NCBI RefSeq assembly: GCF_018860505.1
Contig: NZ_JAHKPU010000019.1
Coordinates: forward strand, 248,001-312,000
Direction of reading: 5' to 3'
DNA: 64,000 nucleotides
Source of the DNA: Pacificibacter marinus
Lineage (GTDB): Bacteria; Pseudomonadota; Alphaproteobacteria; Rhodobacterales; Rhodobacteraceae
Shown: positions 56,068 to 64,000 of the stretch, piece by piece
Numbering within the stretch: position 1 is the first letter of the stretch
How the letters are laid out: each line of letters begins with the position of its first letter
The notes under the pieces: generated by a model
Told to the model about the DNA's origin: nothing
Databases searched by the model: none
What the model saw: only the letters and a program-made list of their open reading frames with translations
Program-made: the position numbers and the translations under genes

Positions 56068-56423
56068 TCCAAGGCTCCTTTTTTCCACTCATAGGCAAAG
56101 CCCACGGTGAGTACACCCAAGAACACCATCATCGACCAGAACCCGACGATCCCCACATCCTTGAACGCGACGGCCCAAGGGAAGAGGAAAGCGATTTCCA
56201 GATCAAAGATGATAAAGAGGATCGACACCAAGTAGAACCGAACATCGAATTTCATCCGCGCATCGTCAAAGGCATTAAAGCCACATTCATACGCTGATAG
56301 TTTTTCAGGGTCTGGGTTGCGGACGGCAACGATCAGTGCTGCGAAGATGAAGACAAGACCAAGCGCGATGGCGAGGCCGAGGAAAATGATGACTGGGAGA
56401 AAATCCCGAAGCAGGTCTTCCAC
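56058..56423 (-). CDS. nuoA: NADH-quinone oxidoreductase subunit A
   Basis: Three-helix membrane subunit of complex I and first gene of the operon. 121 aa starting at a GTG ([20 protein letters not shown]) with AAGGAG six bases upstream. Contains the cysteine loop [24 protein letters not shown] (in part). The frame is open for 41 codons further upstream, but those residues do not fit the family. Confidence 0.96.
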   Translation of the reverse strand: MEDLLRDFLPVIIFLGLAIALGLVFIFAALIVAVRNPDPEKLSAYECGFNAFDDARMKFDVRFYLVSILFIIFDLEIAFLFPWAVAFKDVGIVGFWSMMVFLGVLTVGFAYEWKKGALEWA

Positions 56424-56484
56424 GTGCGGCTCCTTGATGATGGGCCCACGGAAAGCGGGCGCGCGTGTGCTAAAGCTACTTGGT

Positions 56485-56513
56485 GGTTTAGCCCTCTGTG
56501 ACAGTATGGTCAA
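56485..56513 (-). promoter_or_regulatory. Candidate nuo promoter
   Basis: On the minus strand TTGACC, 17 bp, TAAACC. The -35 is good and the -10 weak. It lies about 60-90 bp upstream of the nuoA GTG. Confidence 0.4.
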
Positions 56514-56584
56514 CAAGCGCAGGCGCTTCAAAAGCCTTTGTTTCAAGGGAAGTACAAAGTTTTTTTCTGCAGGTGCACGCGGAT

Positions 56585-56599
56585 GATTAACCCTTAATC
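56585..56599. promoter_or_regulatory. Palindrome upstream of the nuo promoter
   Basis: GATTAA-CCC-TTAATC, six perfect pairs around three bases, about 70 bp upstream of the promoter match. Operator-like; binding protein unknown. Confidence 0.35.
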
Positions 56600-56620
56600 A
56601 ACAACTCTGATTCGAACTCA

Positions 56621-56690
56621 TTACCTGATCGTTTTAGTCTGATTTAAAGATCCTGGAGCGCCCTGTTACCTGACTTTTTCAGTCTGATTT
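56621..56690. repeat. Pair of 25-bp direct repeats upstream of nuoA
   Basis: Copies at 56621-56645 and 56666-56690, both starting TTACCTGA and ending AGTCTGATTT, 21 of 25 bases identical and exactly 45 bp apart. They could be paired regulator sites. Confidence 0.55.
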
Positions 56691-56715
56691 TGACAATTTC
56701 AACCAACTGAGATCG

Positions 56716-56747
56716 TCAAAAACGCCCTTTCAAACCCTTAGGCGTTT
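56716..56747 (-). terminator. Terminator overlapping the end of the DegT-type gene
   Basis: On the minus strand AAACGCC (including the last codons) pairs with GGCGTTT, followed by TTGACG. The stem is only seven to eight pairs. It would insulate the nuo operon from the gene upstream. Confidence 0.55.
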
Positions 56748-57928
56748 GAACGCACTTCCTCTTTCACAATCCGTGCCAAGAGCGCACAGTCTTCGACCGA
56801 GAATGTCAACGGCAAGCGCATGTCAATGATGGCGCTCAGCACGCGATCACTGTCGGGCAAAGGTTGCGCATCTGCATAGCGCCAACTGTCATAGCGCGAC
56901 GTGAACGCGACAGGCTCAGGCGCGCCGAACCATTTCAACTCGACACCTCGTTTCAAACAGCGCGCAAGAAAGCCCTCGATCGCTGCGTTGTCCCAATCGA
57001 GCAGCAAAAACTGAAACGAGGACCCAACAAAGCCTTCTGCCTGCGGGCGGTGGATCACGGTGAGTCCGTCAATATCACGCAAGCCCGCCTCGAACGCCCG
57101 ATACCGCGCATTCCAATGCTCGACTTGTTCCGGCAAGTGCTTCAACTGCACCCGCAAGATCGCAGCCCGCAAATGGTCCATTCGGCCAGAGACATTGGGG
57201 GTGTCATACTTGATGTTTTCGAACATTTCAGCGGGTGGTCCAGCGATATGCTTGCCGTATAACATGTAAGATCCCGACAACATGATCGCTTTTGCGGCAA
57301 TCTCGGCATCATCTGTCACCAACAAACCGCCCTCACCCGAATTGATGTGCTTATAAGTCTGGGTCGAATAACACCCGACCGCACCATGACGTCCTGACGG
57401 CACGCCATCCCATGTCGCGCCCATAGTGTGTGCGCAGTCTTCGATCACGACCACGCCCGCGCCGTTACAAATATACATCAGCGCATCCATATCGACGATA
57501 TGCCCGCGCATATGCGACAACATCAAAACCTTTGCGCCGCTGGTCGATATCTTCACCTGCAGATCATCAAGATCGATTACCAGCCCGTCGGTAACACCAA
57601 CAAAAACAGGACGCGCGCCCAGGGCAGCAATCGCGCCAGGCACAGGAGCCAGCGTAAAGGCATTGGTCAAAACCGCATCGCCAGCCACGACCCCGACAGC
57701 CCGCAACGCGCAGCCCAAAGCGTAACCGCCCGAAGCCACAGCCAGACAGTATTTTGCCCCTGTGAAAGCGGCGAACTCTTGTTCCAACAGGGCCACTTCG
57801 CCCGCTTCATCGGGCAAGGTGTTATATCGATGCAGCCGCCCCGAACGCATCACTGCCACGGCGGCCTCAATGGCCTCTTCAGGGATCGGCTCTTGCTGGG
57901 TGAAATTGCCTTTGAAGACGTCAATCAT
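56738..57928 (-). CDS. DegT/DnrJ/EryC1/StrS-type PLP aminotransferase
   Basis: 396-aa sugar-aminotransferase-fold enzyme. PLP lysine Lys193 in YSTQTYKHINSGEGG, cofactor aspartate Asp164 in VVVIEDCAH, and ASGGYALGCALRAVG in the phosphate loop. Such enzymes aminate keto-sugar nucleotides for surface polysaccharides or antibiotics; the substrate is not evident and no sugar-nucleotide genes lie beside it. It overlaps the HAD phosphatase gene by 4 bp. Confidence 0.9.
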   Translation of the reverse strand: MIDVFKGNFTQQEPIPEEAIEAAVAVMRSGRLHRYNTLPDEAGEVALLEQEFAAFTGAKYCLAVASGGYALGCALRAVGVVAGDAVLTNAFTLAPVPGAIAALGARPVFVGVTDGLVIDLDDLQVKISTSGAKVLMLSHMRGHIVDMDALMYICNGAGVVVIEDCAHTMGATWDGVPSGRHGAVGCYSTQTYKHINSGEGGLLVTDDAEIAAKAIMLSGSYMLYGKHIAGPPAEMFENIKYDTPNVSGRMDHLRAAILRVQLKHLPEQVEHWNARYRAFEAGLRDIDGLTVIHRPQAEGFVGSSFQFLLLDWDNAAIEGFLARCLKRGVELKWFGAPEPVAFTSRYDSWRYADAQPLPDSDRVLSAIIDMRLPLTFSVEDCALLARIVKEEVRSNA

Positions 57929-58590
57929 CCGATCAGCTCCTTTGTGACCTGCATCAGGTCAGTGTAAGAATGCAACAAAGCCTCAGGCTTCAGCGCCTTT
58001 ACCGCCTGCCCATCTGGACCAAACGTCACCAAAGCACAGGGCACATTTGCGGCCTCAGCCGTTTTACGATCCGTAATAGTGTCGCCAACCAGATAGCTCA
58101 TCTTCACATCTCCGCCCGCCTGTTCAACAGCAGCGACATACGGCGCAGCATCAGGCTTGCGCACAGGCAGCGTGTCAGCCCCAATCATAGACTCAAACAA
58201 ATCGCGCACGCCGAGCTTTTTCAGCAAGGTTTCGGCCAAGCCAGAAGGTTTGTTGGTGCAAACACCGACCGCATAGCCAGCCGTTTTCAACGCCTCGACC
58301 CCCTCAACAGCCCCGTCGTATAGTTTTGTGTGCACATCAATCGCATCGCCGTAGGCTTGCAACAACACGGGATATTGCGCGTCAACATCGGTTTGATCAT
58401 AGTCTGGCTTGATCCGTGCAAAGCCCAAATTGAGCATCGCCCGCCCCCCCCGAAGCGCCGTGCCCGCATCCGAAACAGGGTCCAAGATATCTCCGTAGCC
58501 TAATGAATTAAAACAATAATTAGCAGACGCGATCAGATCGCCTGAGGTGTCTGCCAATGTACCATCCAGATCAAATATAACGCAGCGCAT
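57925..58590 (-). CDS. gph: Phosphoglycolate phosphatase-like HAD hydrolase
   Basis: 221 aa. HAD motif I FDLDGTLADT (Asp7, Asp9), motif II in AVGVCTNKPSG, motif III KPDAAPYVAAV and motif IV YLVGDTITDRKTA. Family-typical role is removal of 2-phosphoglycolate, but HAD substrates are hard to predict. ATG at 58590 chosen for AAAGGA at six to seven bases; an ATG eight codons upstream lacks one. Divergent from glmU. Confidence 0.88.
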   Translation of the reverse strand: MRCVIFDLDGTLADTSGDLIASANYCFNSLGYGDILDPVSDAGTALRGGRAMLNLGFARIKPDYDQTDVDAQYPVLLQAYGDAIDVHTKLYDGAVEGVEALKTAGYAVGVCTNKPSGLAETLLKKLGVRDLFESMIGADTLPVRKPDAAPYVAAVEQAGGDVKMSYLVGDTITDRKTAEAANVPCALVTFGPDGQAVKALKPEALLHSYTDLMQVTKELIG

Positions 58591-58759
58591 AGCAAATCCT
58601 TTGTCCGTATTCATTTGGGTCCAGTCAGCGACAATCGGCGAAGGGATGCCGATACATGTAACCTGTGGTTAAAATATGTGAAGCCCCGCCTCTTGCGGTG
58701 CTGTGTGACATGGGTAAAACGGCATGCAGATAAAGAAAAGAGCAGATTGGGACGAACAC

Positions 58760-60115
58760 ATGGCCACAGCCCTTATACTTCTTGCCGCAGGGCAAGGGTC
58801 TCGGATGAATTCAGAGTTACCGAAGGTGCTGCATCAGATCGGCAATGCGCCTCTATTTGCTCATGCTCTGCACGCAGGCGGTGCACTTGACCCTACACGT
58901 ACTGTGATTGTTGTCGGTCACGGGGCAGATGCTGTCGCCTCACAAGCGCTCAGCCTCGATGAAGATATTATAATCGCACGTCAAGACGACCAACTTGGCA
59001 CCGCCCATGCCGTGCTGCAAGCCAAAGAGGCTTTGGCTGATTTCGAAGGCGATGCCTTTGTCCTTTACGGCGACACGCCATTTATTTCAGCCGAGACCTT
59101 AGAAAAAATGCAAACGGCACGGACCCAACATGATGTTGTGGTCTTGGGGTTCGAGGCCGCGCACCCTGGACGCTACGGGCGTCTGGTTATGGACGGCGAT
59201 ACATTATTGCATATCGTTGAGTTCAAAGATGCGACCGAGGAAGAGCGCTCCATCACACTGTGTAATTCTGGCGTGCTCTGCGCTGACGCCAAGGTCTTGT
59301 TTGACCTGTTATCAGAAGTCGGCAATGACAATGCCGCTGGAGAATATTACCTGCCGGATGTGATTAAAATTGCGCGAAGCAAAGGCCTGAGCGCAACCAC
59401 GGTGTCATGTAACGAGGCAGAGACCTTAGGCGTCAACACCCGCACAGAATTGGCCTTTGCTGAATCCTTGTTCCAACGCGCCAAGCGCACTGAGATGCTT
59501 GAGAACGGCGTCACACTTGTGGCACCTGAAACCGTGTTTTTCTCGCTCGACACATACATAGGCCGTGACGCGGTCATTGATCCGAATGTGGTGTTTGGAC
59601 CGAATGTGACGATTGAAAGCGGCGCACGGATTAAATCCTTTAGCCATCTTGAGGGCTGTCACGTCTCAACAGGCGCTGATGCCGGCCCCTTCGCGCGTCT
59701 GCGCCCCGGCGCAGAGCTTGGCAATGACGCTCATGTCGGCAATTTCGTTGAAATCAAAAATGCGCAGATTGGCGAGGGCACCAAAGTGGGGCACCTCACT
59801 TATATTGGCGATGCGGATATCGGCGATGGCGCAAACATCGGCGCAGGCACGATCACCTGTAATTACGACGGCGTGTTTAAACATCGCACCACCGTCGGCC
59901 GTGACGCCTTTATCGGATCCAACACTATGCTGGTCGCGCCTGTGACTGTGGGCATCGAGGCCATGACGGGCAGCGGATCTGTGATCACCAAAGATGTGCC
60001 CAATGGCGCTTTGGCGATTGCACGCGCCAAGCAAGACAATAAACCGATGTTGGCGGTCAAACTGTTCCAAAGGCTGCGGGCGTTAAAGGCAAAAAAAGCC
60101 GAGAAAGGTCAATAA
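58760..60115 (+). CDS. glmU: Bifunctional UDP-N-acetylglucosamine pyrophosphorylase/GlcN-1-P acetyltransferase
   Basis: Last two steps of UDP-GlcNAc synthesis. 451 aa. The N-terminal pyrophosphorylase has LLAAGQGSRMNSELPKVLH and YGDTPFI; the C-terminal left-handed beta-helix has hexapeptide repeats (GEGTKVGHLTYIGDADIGDGANIGAG in part) and NYDG. ATG at 58760 gives the family start. glmS follows after one base. Confidence 0.97.
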   Translation: MATALILLAAGQGSRMNSELPKVLHQIGNAPLFAHALHAGGALDPTRTVIVVGHGADAVASQALSLDEDIIIARQDDQLGTAHAVLQAKEALADFEGDAFVLYGDTPFISAETLEKMQTARTQHDVVVLGFEAAHPGRYGRLVMDGDTLLHIVEFKDATEEERSITLCNSGVLCADAKVLFDLLSEVGNDNAAGEYYLPDVIKIARSKGLSATTVSCNEAETLGVNTRTELAFAESLFQRAKRTEMLENGVTLVAPETVFFSLDTYIGRDAVIDPNVVFGPNVTIESGARIKSFSHLEGCHVSTGADAGPFARLRPGAELGNDAHVGNFVEIKNAQIGEGTKVGHLTYIGDADIGDGANIGAGTITCNYDGVFKHRTTVGRDAFIGSNTMLVAPVTVGIEAMTGSGSVITKDVPNGALAIARAKQDNKPMLAVKLFQRLRALKAKKAEKGQ

Positions 60116-60116
60116 C

Positions 60117-61940
60117 ATGTGTGGTATTGTAGGGGTATTGGGCACGCATGAAGTCGCGCCCATTTTGGTTGAAGCACTCAAACGTCTTGAATATCGCGGC
60201 TATGACAGCGCAGGGATCGCGACTGTGAACAACGGCGTATTGGATCGCCGCCGCGCGGTCGGAAAACTGGTCAATCTGTCAGATGAACTGGTCCACAATC
60301 CGCTGGCTGGAAAATCCGGTATTGGCCACACCCGTTGGGCCACGCACGGTGCGCCCAGCGTCACCAATGCTCATCCTCATAAAGCTGGCCCTGTGGCTGT
60401 CGTGCACAATGGCATCGTTGAAAATTTCCGCGAGTTGCGCGAAATGCTAGGCACCCAAGGCTATAGCTTTGTCACAGAGACGGACACGGAAACCGTGGCG
60501 CTTTTGGCGCAAAGCTTTGTCGATGCGGGCAAATCGCCGATCGAGGCTGCAAATGCCACGATTGACGCGCTCACCGGAGCCTTTGCTTTGTGTTTCTTGT
60601 TTGATGGCGAAGACGATTTGTTGATCGCCGCGCGCAAGGGGTCTCCGCTGGCGATTGGTCACGGGGATGGTGAAATGTTTGTCGGCTCAGACGCCATCGC
60701 GCTCGCCCCAATGACCGACCAAGTGACCTATTTGGAAGAAGGCGACCGCGCGATCATCACCCGCAGCAGCCTTGATATTTTCGCCCAAGACGGCAGCCAA
60801 GTGCAACGTACCCGCCGCGAGATTAAGATCGACGCGACACGGATCGAAAAAGCTGGGCACAAACACTTCATGTCCAAAGAGATCGCCGAACAACCGACAG
60901 TGATTTCCGAGGCGGTGAACTACTACATGTCCGCTGATGGGGCTTCTGTCGTGTTGCCAGAACCGGACATCGATTTCACTCAATTCGACCGGATTGTAAT
61001 GGTCGCTTGTGGCACGGCGTTTTACGCTTGCTTCACGGCCAAATATTGGTTCGAACAGATCGCGAAAATCCCTGTTGAGGTCGATATCGCATCTGAATTC
61101 CGATACCGCGAAGCGCCGATCAGTCCGCGCACTTTGGCGATTTATGTCAGCCAATCGGGCGAAACGGCAGATACTTTGGCCGCTTTGCGCTATACAGCAG
61201 GCAAGGCCGCAAGCATCATCACCGTGACAAATTCATCTGAAAGCTCTATGGCGCGCGAAAGCGATATGTCTTTGCCGATTTTGGCGGGCGTCGAAGTGGG
61301 CGTGGCCTCGACCAAGGCGTTTTCGTGTCAGTTGACCGTGTTGCACATGCTGGCCCTGAAAGCGGCTCAGGATCGTGGTGTTTTGAACGGCGAAGAGATC
61401 ACGACACATCTATCTGCATTGCGCAGTCTGCCCGGTCTTTTGAACCTCGCACTGGATCAATCCAATGCGATTGCTGATGTCTCTGCGCTATTGGCCGAGG
61501 CCAGCGACGTGTTGTTTTTGGGGCGCGGCGCGATGTATCCTCTGGCCTTAGAAGGCGCTTTGAAACTCAAAGAAATCAGCTATATCCACGCCGAAGGCTA
61601 TGCCTCAGGCGAATTGAAACACGGACCGATCGCGCTTGTGGATCAACACACGCCGATCATCGTTTTGGCCCCGCGGGACAAATTGTTTGAAAAGACCATA
61701 TCCAACATGCAAGAGGTCATGGCGCGCGGCGGCAAGGTGCTGTTGATCTCGGACGAACAGGGCCTGCGCGAGGCCGGAGACGGCGTTTGGCAGAGCATTC
61801 AAATGCCCACCGTGCCCGATGCTTTGGCCCCGATCCTCTATGCTGTCCCTGCCCAATTGTTGGCCTATCACACGGCTGTTGCCAAAGGCACAGATGTGGA
61901 TCAGCCGCGCAATTTAGCGAAATCTGTGACTGTTGAATAG
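60117..61940 (+). CDS. glmS: Glutamine-fructose-6-phosphate aminotransferase (isomerizing)
   Basis: First step of the hexosamine pathway, feeding GlmU. 607 aa. Nucleophile Cys2 in MCGIVGVLG, glutaminase THGAPSVTNAHPH, two SIS domains (VACGTAFYACF, SQSGETADTLAAL) and the C-terminal DQPRNLAKSVTVE. GAAAGG within the glmU end is its ribosome-binding site. No ribozyme-type leader is possible in the 1-bp gap. Confidence 0.98.
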   Translation: MCGIVGVLGTHEVAPILVEALKRLEYRGYDSAGIATVNNGVLDRRRAVGKLVNLSDELVHNPLAGKSGIGHTRWATHGAPSVTNAHPHKAGPVAVVHNGIVENFRELREMLGTQGYSFVTETDTETVALLAQSFVDAGKSPIEAANATIDALTGAFALCFLFDGEDDLLIAARKGSPLAIGHGDGEMFVGSDAIALAPMTDQVTYLEEGDRAIITRSSLDIFAQDGSQVQRTRREIKIDATRIEKAGHKHFMSKEIAEQPTVISEAVNYYMSADGASVVLPEPDIDFTQFDRIVMVACGTAFYACFTAKYWFEQIAKIPVEVDIASEFRYREAPISPRTLAIYVSQSGETADTLAALRYTAGKAASIITVTNSSESSMARESDMSLPILAGVEVGVASTKAFSCQLTVLHMLALKAAQDRGVLNGEEITTHLSALRSLPGLLNLALDQSNAIADVSALLAEASDVLFLGRGAMYPLALEGALKLKEISYIHAEGYASGELKHGPIALVDQHTPIIVLAPRDKLFEKTISNMQEVMARGGKVLLISDEQGLREAGDGVWQSIQMPTVPDALAPILYAVPAQLLAYHTAVAKGTDVDQPRNLAKSVTVE

Positions 61941-61952
61941 GATAACACGCGC

Positions 61953-62531
61953 ATGACTTGGCCTACCCCAGTATCGCTAAAAGGCGCGCATGTTCATTTG
62001 GTGCCGCTTGAGGTCATCCATTGCGATGATCTGTCTGGGGCAGTGGGTGATCTGCATCAGCTTTGGTACACAACCGTGCCATCGCCTGAGGGCATGCGTG
62101 CAGAAATCGAGCGGCGTTTGTCATTGCAGAGCAACGGCCAAATGACAGCTTTTGCGATTTGCACCCCTGACGGGCGCGCTGTGGGCATGACCACCTATAT
62201 GAATGTCGACCCGATCAACAAACGCGTTGAAATCGGATCAACTTGGATTTCAAAAGACGTGCAGCGGTCCCATTTGAACACTGAGGCCAAGCTTTTGTTG
62301 CTCACACACGCTTTTGAGGTTTTGGACTGCATCGCGGTCGAGTTGCGCACACATCGCCTAAACACGCAAAGCAGACGTGCGATTGAACGCCTTGGCGCGC
62401 AACTTGATGGTATATTGCGATCACATATGGTGGTGGCAAATGGTACGATCCGTGATACAGCCGTGTATTCGATCACGGCAGCTGAATGGCCCGCGATCAA
62501 AGCGGGACTGTTAGGAAAGATAAGCACATGA
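61953..62531 (+). CDS. GNAT family acetyltransferase (RimJ/RimL-like)
   Basis: 192 aa. RimJ/RimL pattern: VSLKGAHVHLVPLEVIHCDDL, VGMTTYMNVDPINKRVEIGSTWI, and VELRTHRLNTQSRRAIERLGAQLDGILRSH (in part). Transfers an acetyl group from acetyl-CoA to a protein N-terminus or small amine; substrate unknown. It starts 12 bp after glmS and overlaps the next gene by 4 bp. Confidence 0.9.
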   Translation: MTWPTPVSLKGAHVHLVPLEVIHCDDLSGAVGDLHQLWYTTVPSPEGMRAEIERRLSLQSNGQMTAFAICTPDGRAVGMTTYMNVDPINKRVEIGSTWISKDVQRSHLNTEAKLLLLTHAFEVLDCIAVELRTHRLNTQSRRAIERLGAQLDGILRSHMVVANGTIRDTAVYSITAAEWPAIKAGLLGKIST

Positions 62532-63211
62532 CCCCTGAAAACGCGCTGACCGCGCTCCACGCCGAGGCTGATGAGGCCCGCGTCACGAAACTCAAAGCTC
62601 ATTTTGGCGCTTCAGGGGATTACATCGGTATCGCACCTGGTCGTCTTGAAGAGATGGCCCGCGCTTGGCGCAAAGAGGTGGCTTTCCCAGAACGTCTTGA
62701 ATTGGCTGCAACTTTATGGACATCTGGCATCCATGATGCGCGGCTTATGGCGGCAAAATTGCTGACCCAAGCGCGCATTTCTGACGATCAAGAAGTCTGG
62801 GCACATTTGACCGATTGGCTGGCCCAGGCTGGCAATTGGGCCGAAGTCGATGCGCTATGTGCGGCCTGCCAGCGCCGTTTGGCTGCCGATACGTCACGCA
62901 TGAACAAGGTCTACAAATTGATGCGCCACGAGTCGTCGCTGCAACGGCGTGCGGCCTTGGGAATCACTGAATTCTTAGCCAAATCATCGCATCCGTCCGA
63001 ACGTGAACAAATCGCGCTGGACCGCATTTGCGACTGGTTGCCCGAAGCCTTGGCCGATGAAAGCAAAGATGTGCACCGCACAGCGCAGTCATGGCTGCGA
63101 TCCTTGTCCAAACACGACTATAAACGCGCCCGTGCGATCCACCGCGGTGGCAACGCGGCTGAGGACAGCGCAGAAGATGCTGGTGATGACGACGAGACGT
63201 TTGAGGGCTAA
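62528..63211 (+). CDS. DNA alkylation repair-like (AlkD family) protein
   Basis: 227 aa, entirely helical HEAT-like repeats as in AlkD: MARAWRKEVAFPERLELAATLWTSGIHDARLMAAKLL (in part), WAHLTDWLAQAGNWAEVDALCAA, LQRRAALGITEFL. Some members excise alkylated bases; others are non-enzymatic. The acidic tail ends DAGDDDETFEG. Start overlaps the GNAT stop (ATGA). Confidence 0.82.
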   Translation: MTPENALTALHAEADEARVTKLKAHFGASGDYIGIAPGRLEEMARAWRKEVAFPERLELAATLWTSGIHDARLMAAKLLTQARISDDQEVWAHLTDWLAQAGNWAEVDALCAACQRRLAADTSRMNKVYKLMRHESSLQRRAALGITEFLAKSSHPSEREQIALDRICDWLPEALADESKDVHRTAQSWLRSLSKHDYKRARAIHRGGNAAEDSAEDAGDDDETFEG

Positions 63212-63259
63212 GTCGTTAGCTTTAGCCTTTCGTCATTCCAAGACCTAAAACATCTATGA

Positions 63260-64000
63260 TCAGGAGCGCCGTTTGAGGGAAATCCCCTTGGCGCTCCAGA
63301 TCACACCGCCGACAAGCACCCCCCAAAATGCACCGCTGACGCCGAACAGTGCCATGCCACTGGCCGCGATCAAAAAGGTAAGCGCGGGCGCTTCCATTTG
63401 GTCCTTGTTGCTAAATGCCCCCGACAGCGACCCAACCAAAGCTGGGATCAGCGCCAAACCTGCCACCCCCGTGATCAGTTCTGCCGGCGCAAGGCTCGCG
63501 ATTCCCGCAACTGCGGTGGTCGCAAAGGCCAGCACCACATAGACCAGCCCTGAAACAATCGCCGCCCAATAGCGTTTGGCAGGGTCTCGTCCCGCGTCTT
63601 CCCCTGCCATCATCGCCGCTGTGATTGCGGACATGTTTACGGGGATCGCCCCAAAGGGCGCGATCAGCAGACTGGCGAAACCCGTGCCACGAATAAGGGC
63701 CGCACGGTTCACAGGGTAGTCGTGCAGCTCCATCACCGCGAAGCCCGGAATATTTTGCCCCGCCATAGTCACCAGATACATCGGCAAAGCGACAGAGATC
63801 ATCGCATGCAAACTAAACACAGGGGTGAGCGCGGTAAATTCTGGCAACAAGGCCGAAGACGCAGGCGCAGCGCCGCCCTGTAGATCGACGCCAAAAACAA
63901 GCACCGCAACAAAGGCAATCACCGCAAAAGGCATCGCCGCCAATTTGTTCCACATCACCCCGATCAACCAAGCCGTCAAAACAGGCAACATCATAAGCGG
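63260..64000 (-). CDS. benE: BenE family benzoate/H+ symporter (5' end outside window)
   Basis: C-terminal ~246 residues of a multi-helix inner-membrane transporter. Diagnostic motif NIPGFAVMELHDYPVN, followed by GTGFASLLIAPFGAIPVN. The frame is open to the window edge, so the start is missing; full-length relatives are about 390 aa. Ends in GISLKRRS. Converges with the AlkD-like gene. Confidence 0.9.
   Translation of the reverse strand, partial: PLMMLPVLTAWLIGVMWNKLAAMPFAVIAFVAVLVFGVDLQGGAAPASSALLPEFTALTPVFSLHAMISVALPMYLVTMAGQNIPGFAVMELHDYPVNRAALIRGTGFASLLIAPFGAIPVNMSAITAAMMAGEDAGRDPAKRYWAAIVSGLVYVVLAFATTAVAGIASLAPAELITGVAGLALIPALVGSLSGAFSNKDQMEAPALTFLIAASGMALFGVSGAFWGVLVGGVIWSAKGISLKRRS

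Larger units (their letters stand above)
56424..56737 (-). other. Leader and control region of the nuo operon
   Basis: 314 bp without a gene. From left to right: nuoA ribosome-binding site, a promoter match, a GATTAA-CCC-TTAATC palindrome (56585-56599), two 25-bp imperfect direct repeats (56621 and 56666), and the terminator of the upstream aminotransferase gene. Described individually below. Confidence 0.6.

Noticed and set aside
60110-60117. Possible glmS ribozyme leader.
   Set aside because: Only one base separates glmU and glmS, and such ribozymes are not expected outside Gram-positive groups.
1-64000. Searched by eye for tRNA, rRNA, CRISPR arrays, insertion sequences, phage genes and defence systems.
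   Set aside because: None seen; gene-free stretches are short and contain only the control elements and small ORF reported.

Overview
The window looks like chromosomal DNA from a marine-type alphaproteobacterium of the Rhodobacteraceae (Roseobacter group). The basis is gene order and protein style: a nuo operon carrying DUF5333- and DUF5337-type extra genes and ending nuoN-birA-coaX-rnj, the string alr-mlaE-mlaF-(membrane coiled-coil)-pqiA-radA-cvpA-purF, surE-pcm-nlpD, and tatA-tatB-tatC followed by a DUF815 ATPase. Base composition looks moderate and even, and codon use looks uniform. I see no rRNA, tRNA, CRISPR array, insertion sequence or prophage. This is mostly core genome.

Layout. 1-5.7 kb: urease cluster on the minus strand (ureD, A, B, an LprI-like exported protein, C, a 105-aa unknown, then ureE leaving the window). 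It is interrupted by two tandem plus-strand paralogues of unknown function. 5.8-9.5 kb: pyrC, pyrE and dnaB. 9.5-17.5 kb: alr, an MlaE/MlaF ABC pair, a membrane coiled-coil protein, a PqiA-domain protein, radA, cvpA, purF. 17.6-22.1 kb: a DUF2199-like protein, an SDR, a VOC protein, then surE-pcm-nlpD. 22.2-25 kb: tatABC with a DUF815 ATPase. 25-29.5 kb: a WYL-type regulator (with an unannotated 29-codon upstream ORF and a perfect palindrome), an orphan FbpC-like ATPase, an SDR with an altered active site, and a Hint-domain protein. 29.6-33.8 kb: prfC, an exported CxxC protein, and a DEAD-box RNA helicase with a structured leader.

34-56.5 kb is the main feature: one long minus-strand array, nuoA to nuoN plus birA, coaX and rnj, encoding respiratory complex I. 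Nine products or modules not belonging to the 14-subunit complex are threaded between the subunits, mostly with overlapping or near-abutting ends: a sulfotransferase (between nuoC and nuoD), a membrane protein whose C-terminal module is about 76% identical to a tail fused to NuoE, a DUF5337 membrane protein, a DUF3291-like protein, a DUF5333 exported protein, a putative lipoprotein (between nuoG and nuoH), two carboxymuconolactone-decarboxylase-like proteins (between nuoI and nuoJ), and a His-rich insert inside NuoL. This interleaved set is the best candidate here for an under-described system, possibly complex I assembly or regulation.

56.7-64 kb: a DegT-type aminotransferase and a phosphoglycolate-phosphatase-like HAD protein on the minus strand, divergent from glmU-glmS-GNAT-AlkD-like on the plus strand, then the C-terminal part of a BenE-type transporter leaving the window.

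Starts were chosen from ribosome-binding sites, conserved N-termini and neighbour overlaps. No database search was possible. Family names rest on motifs recognised by eye.
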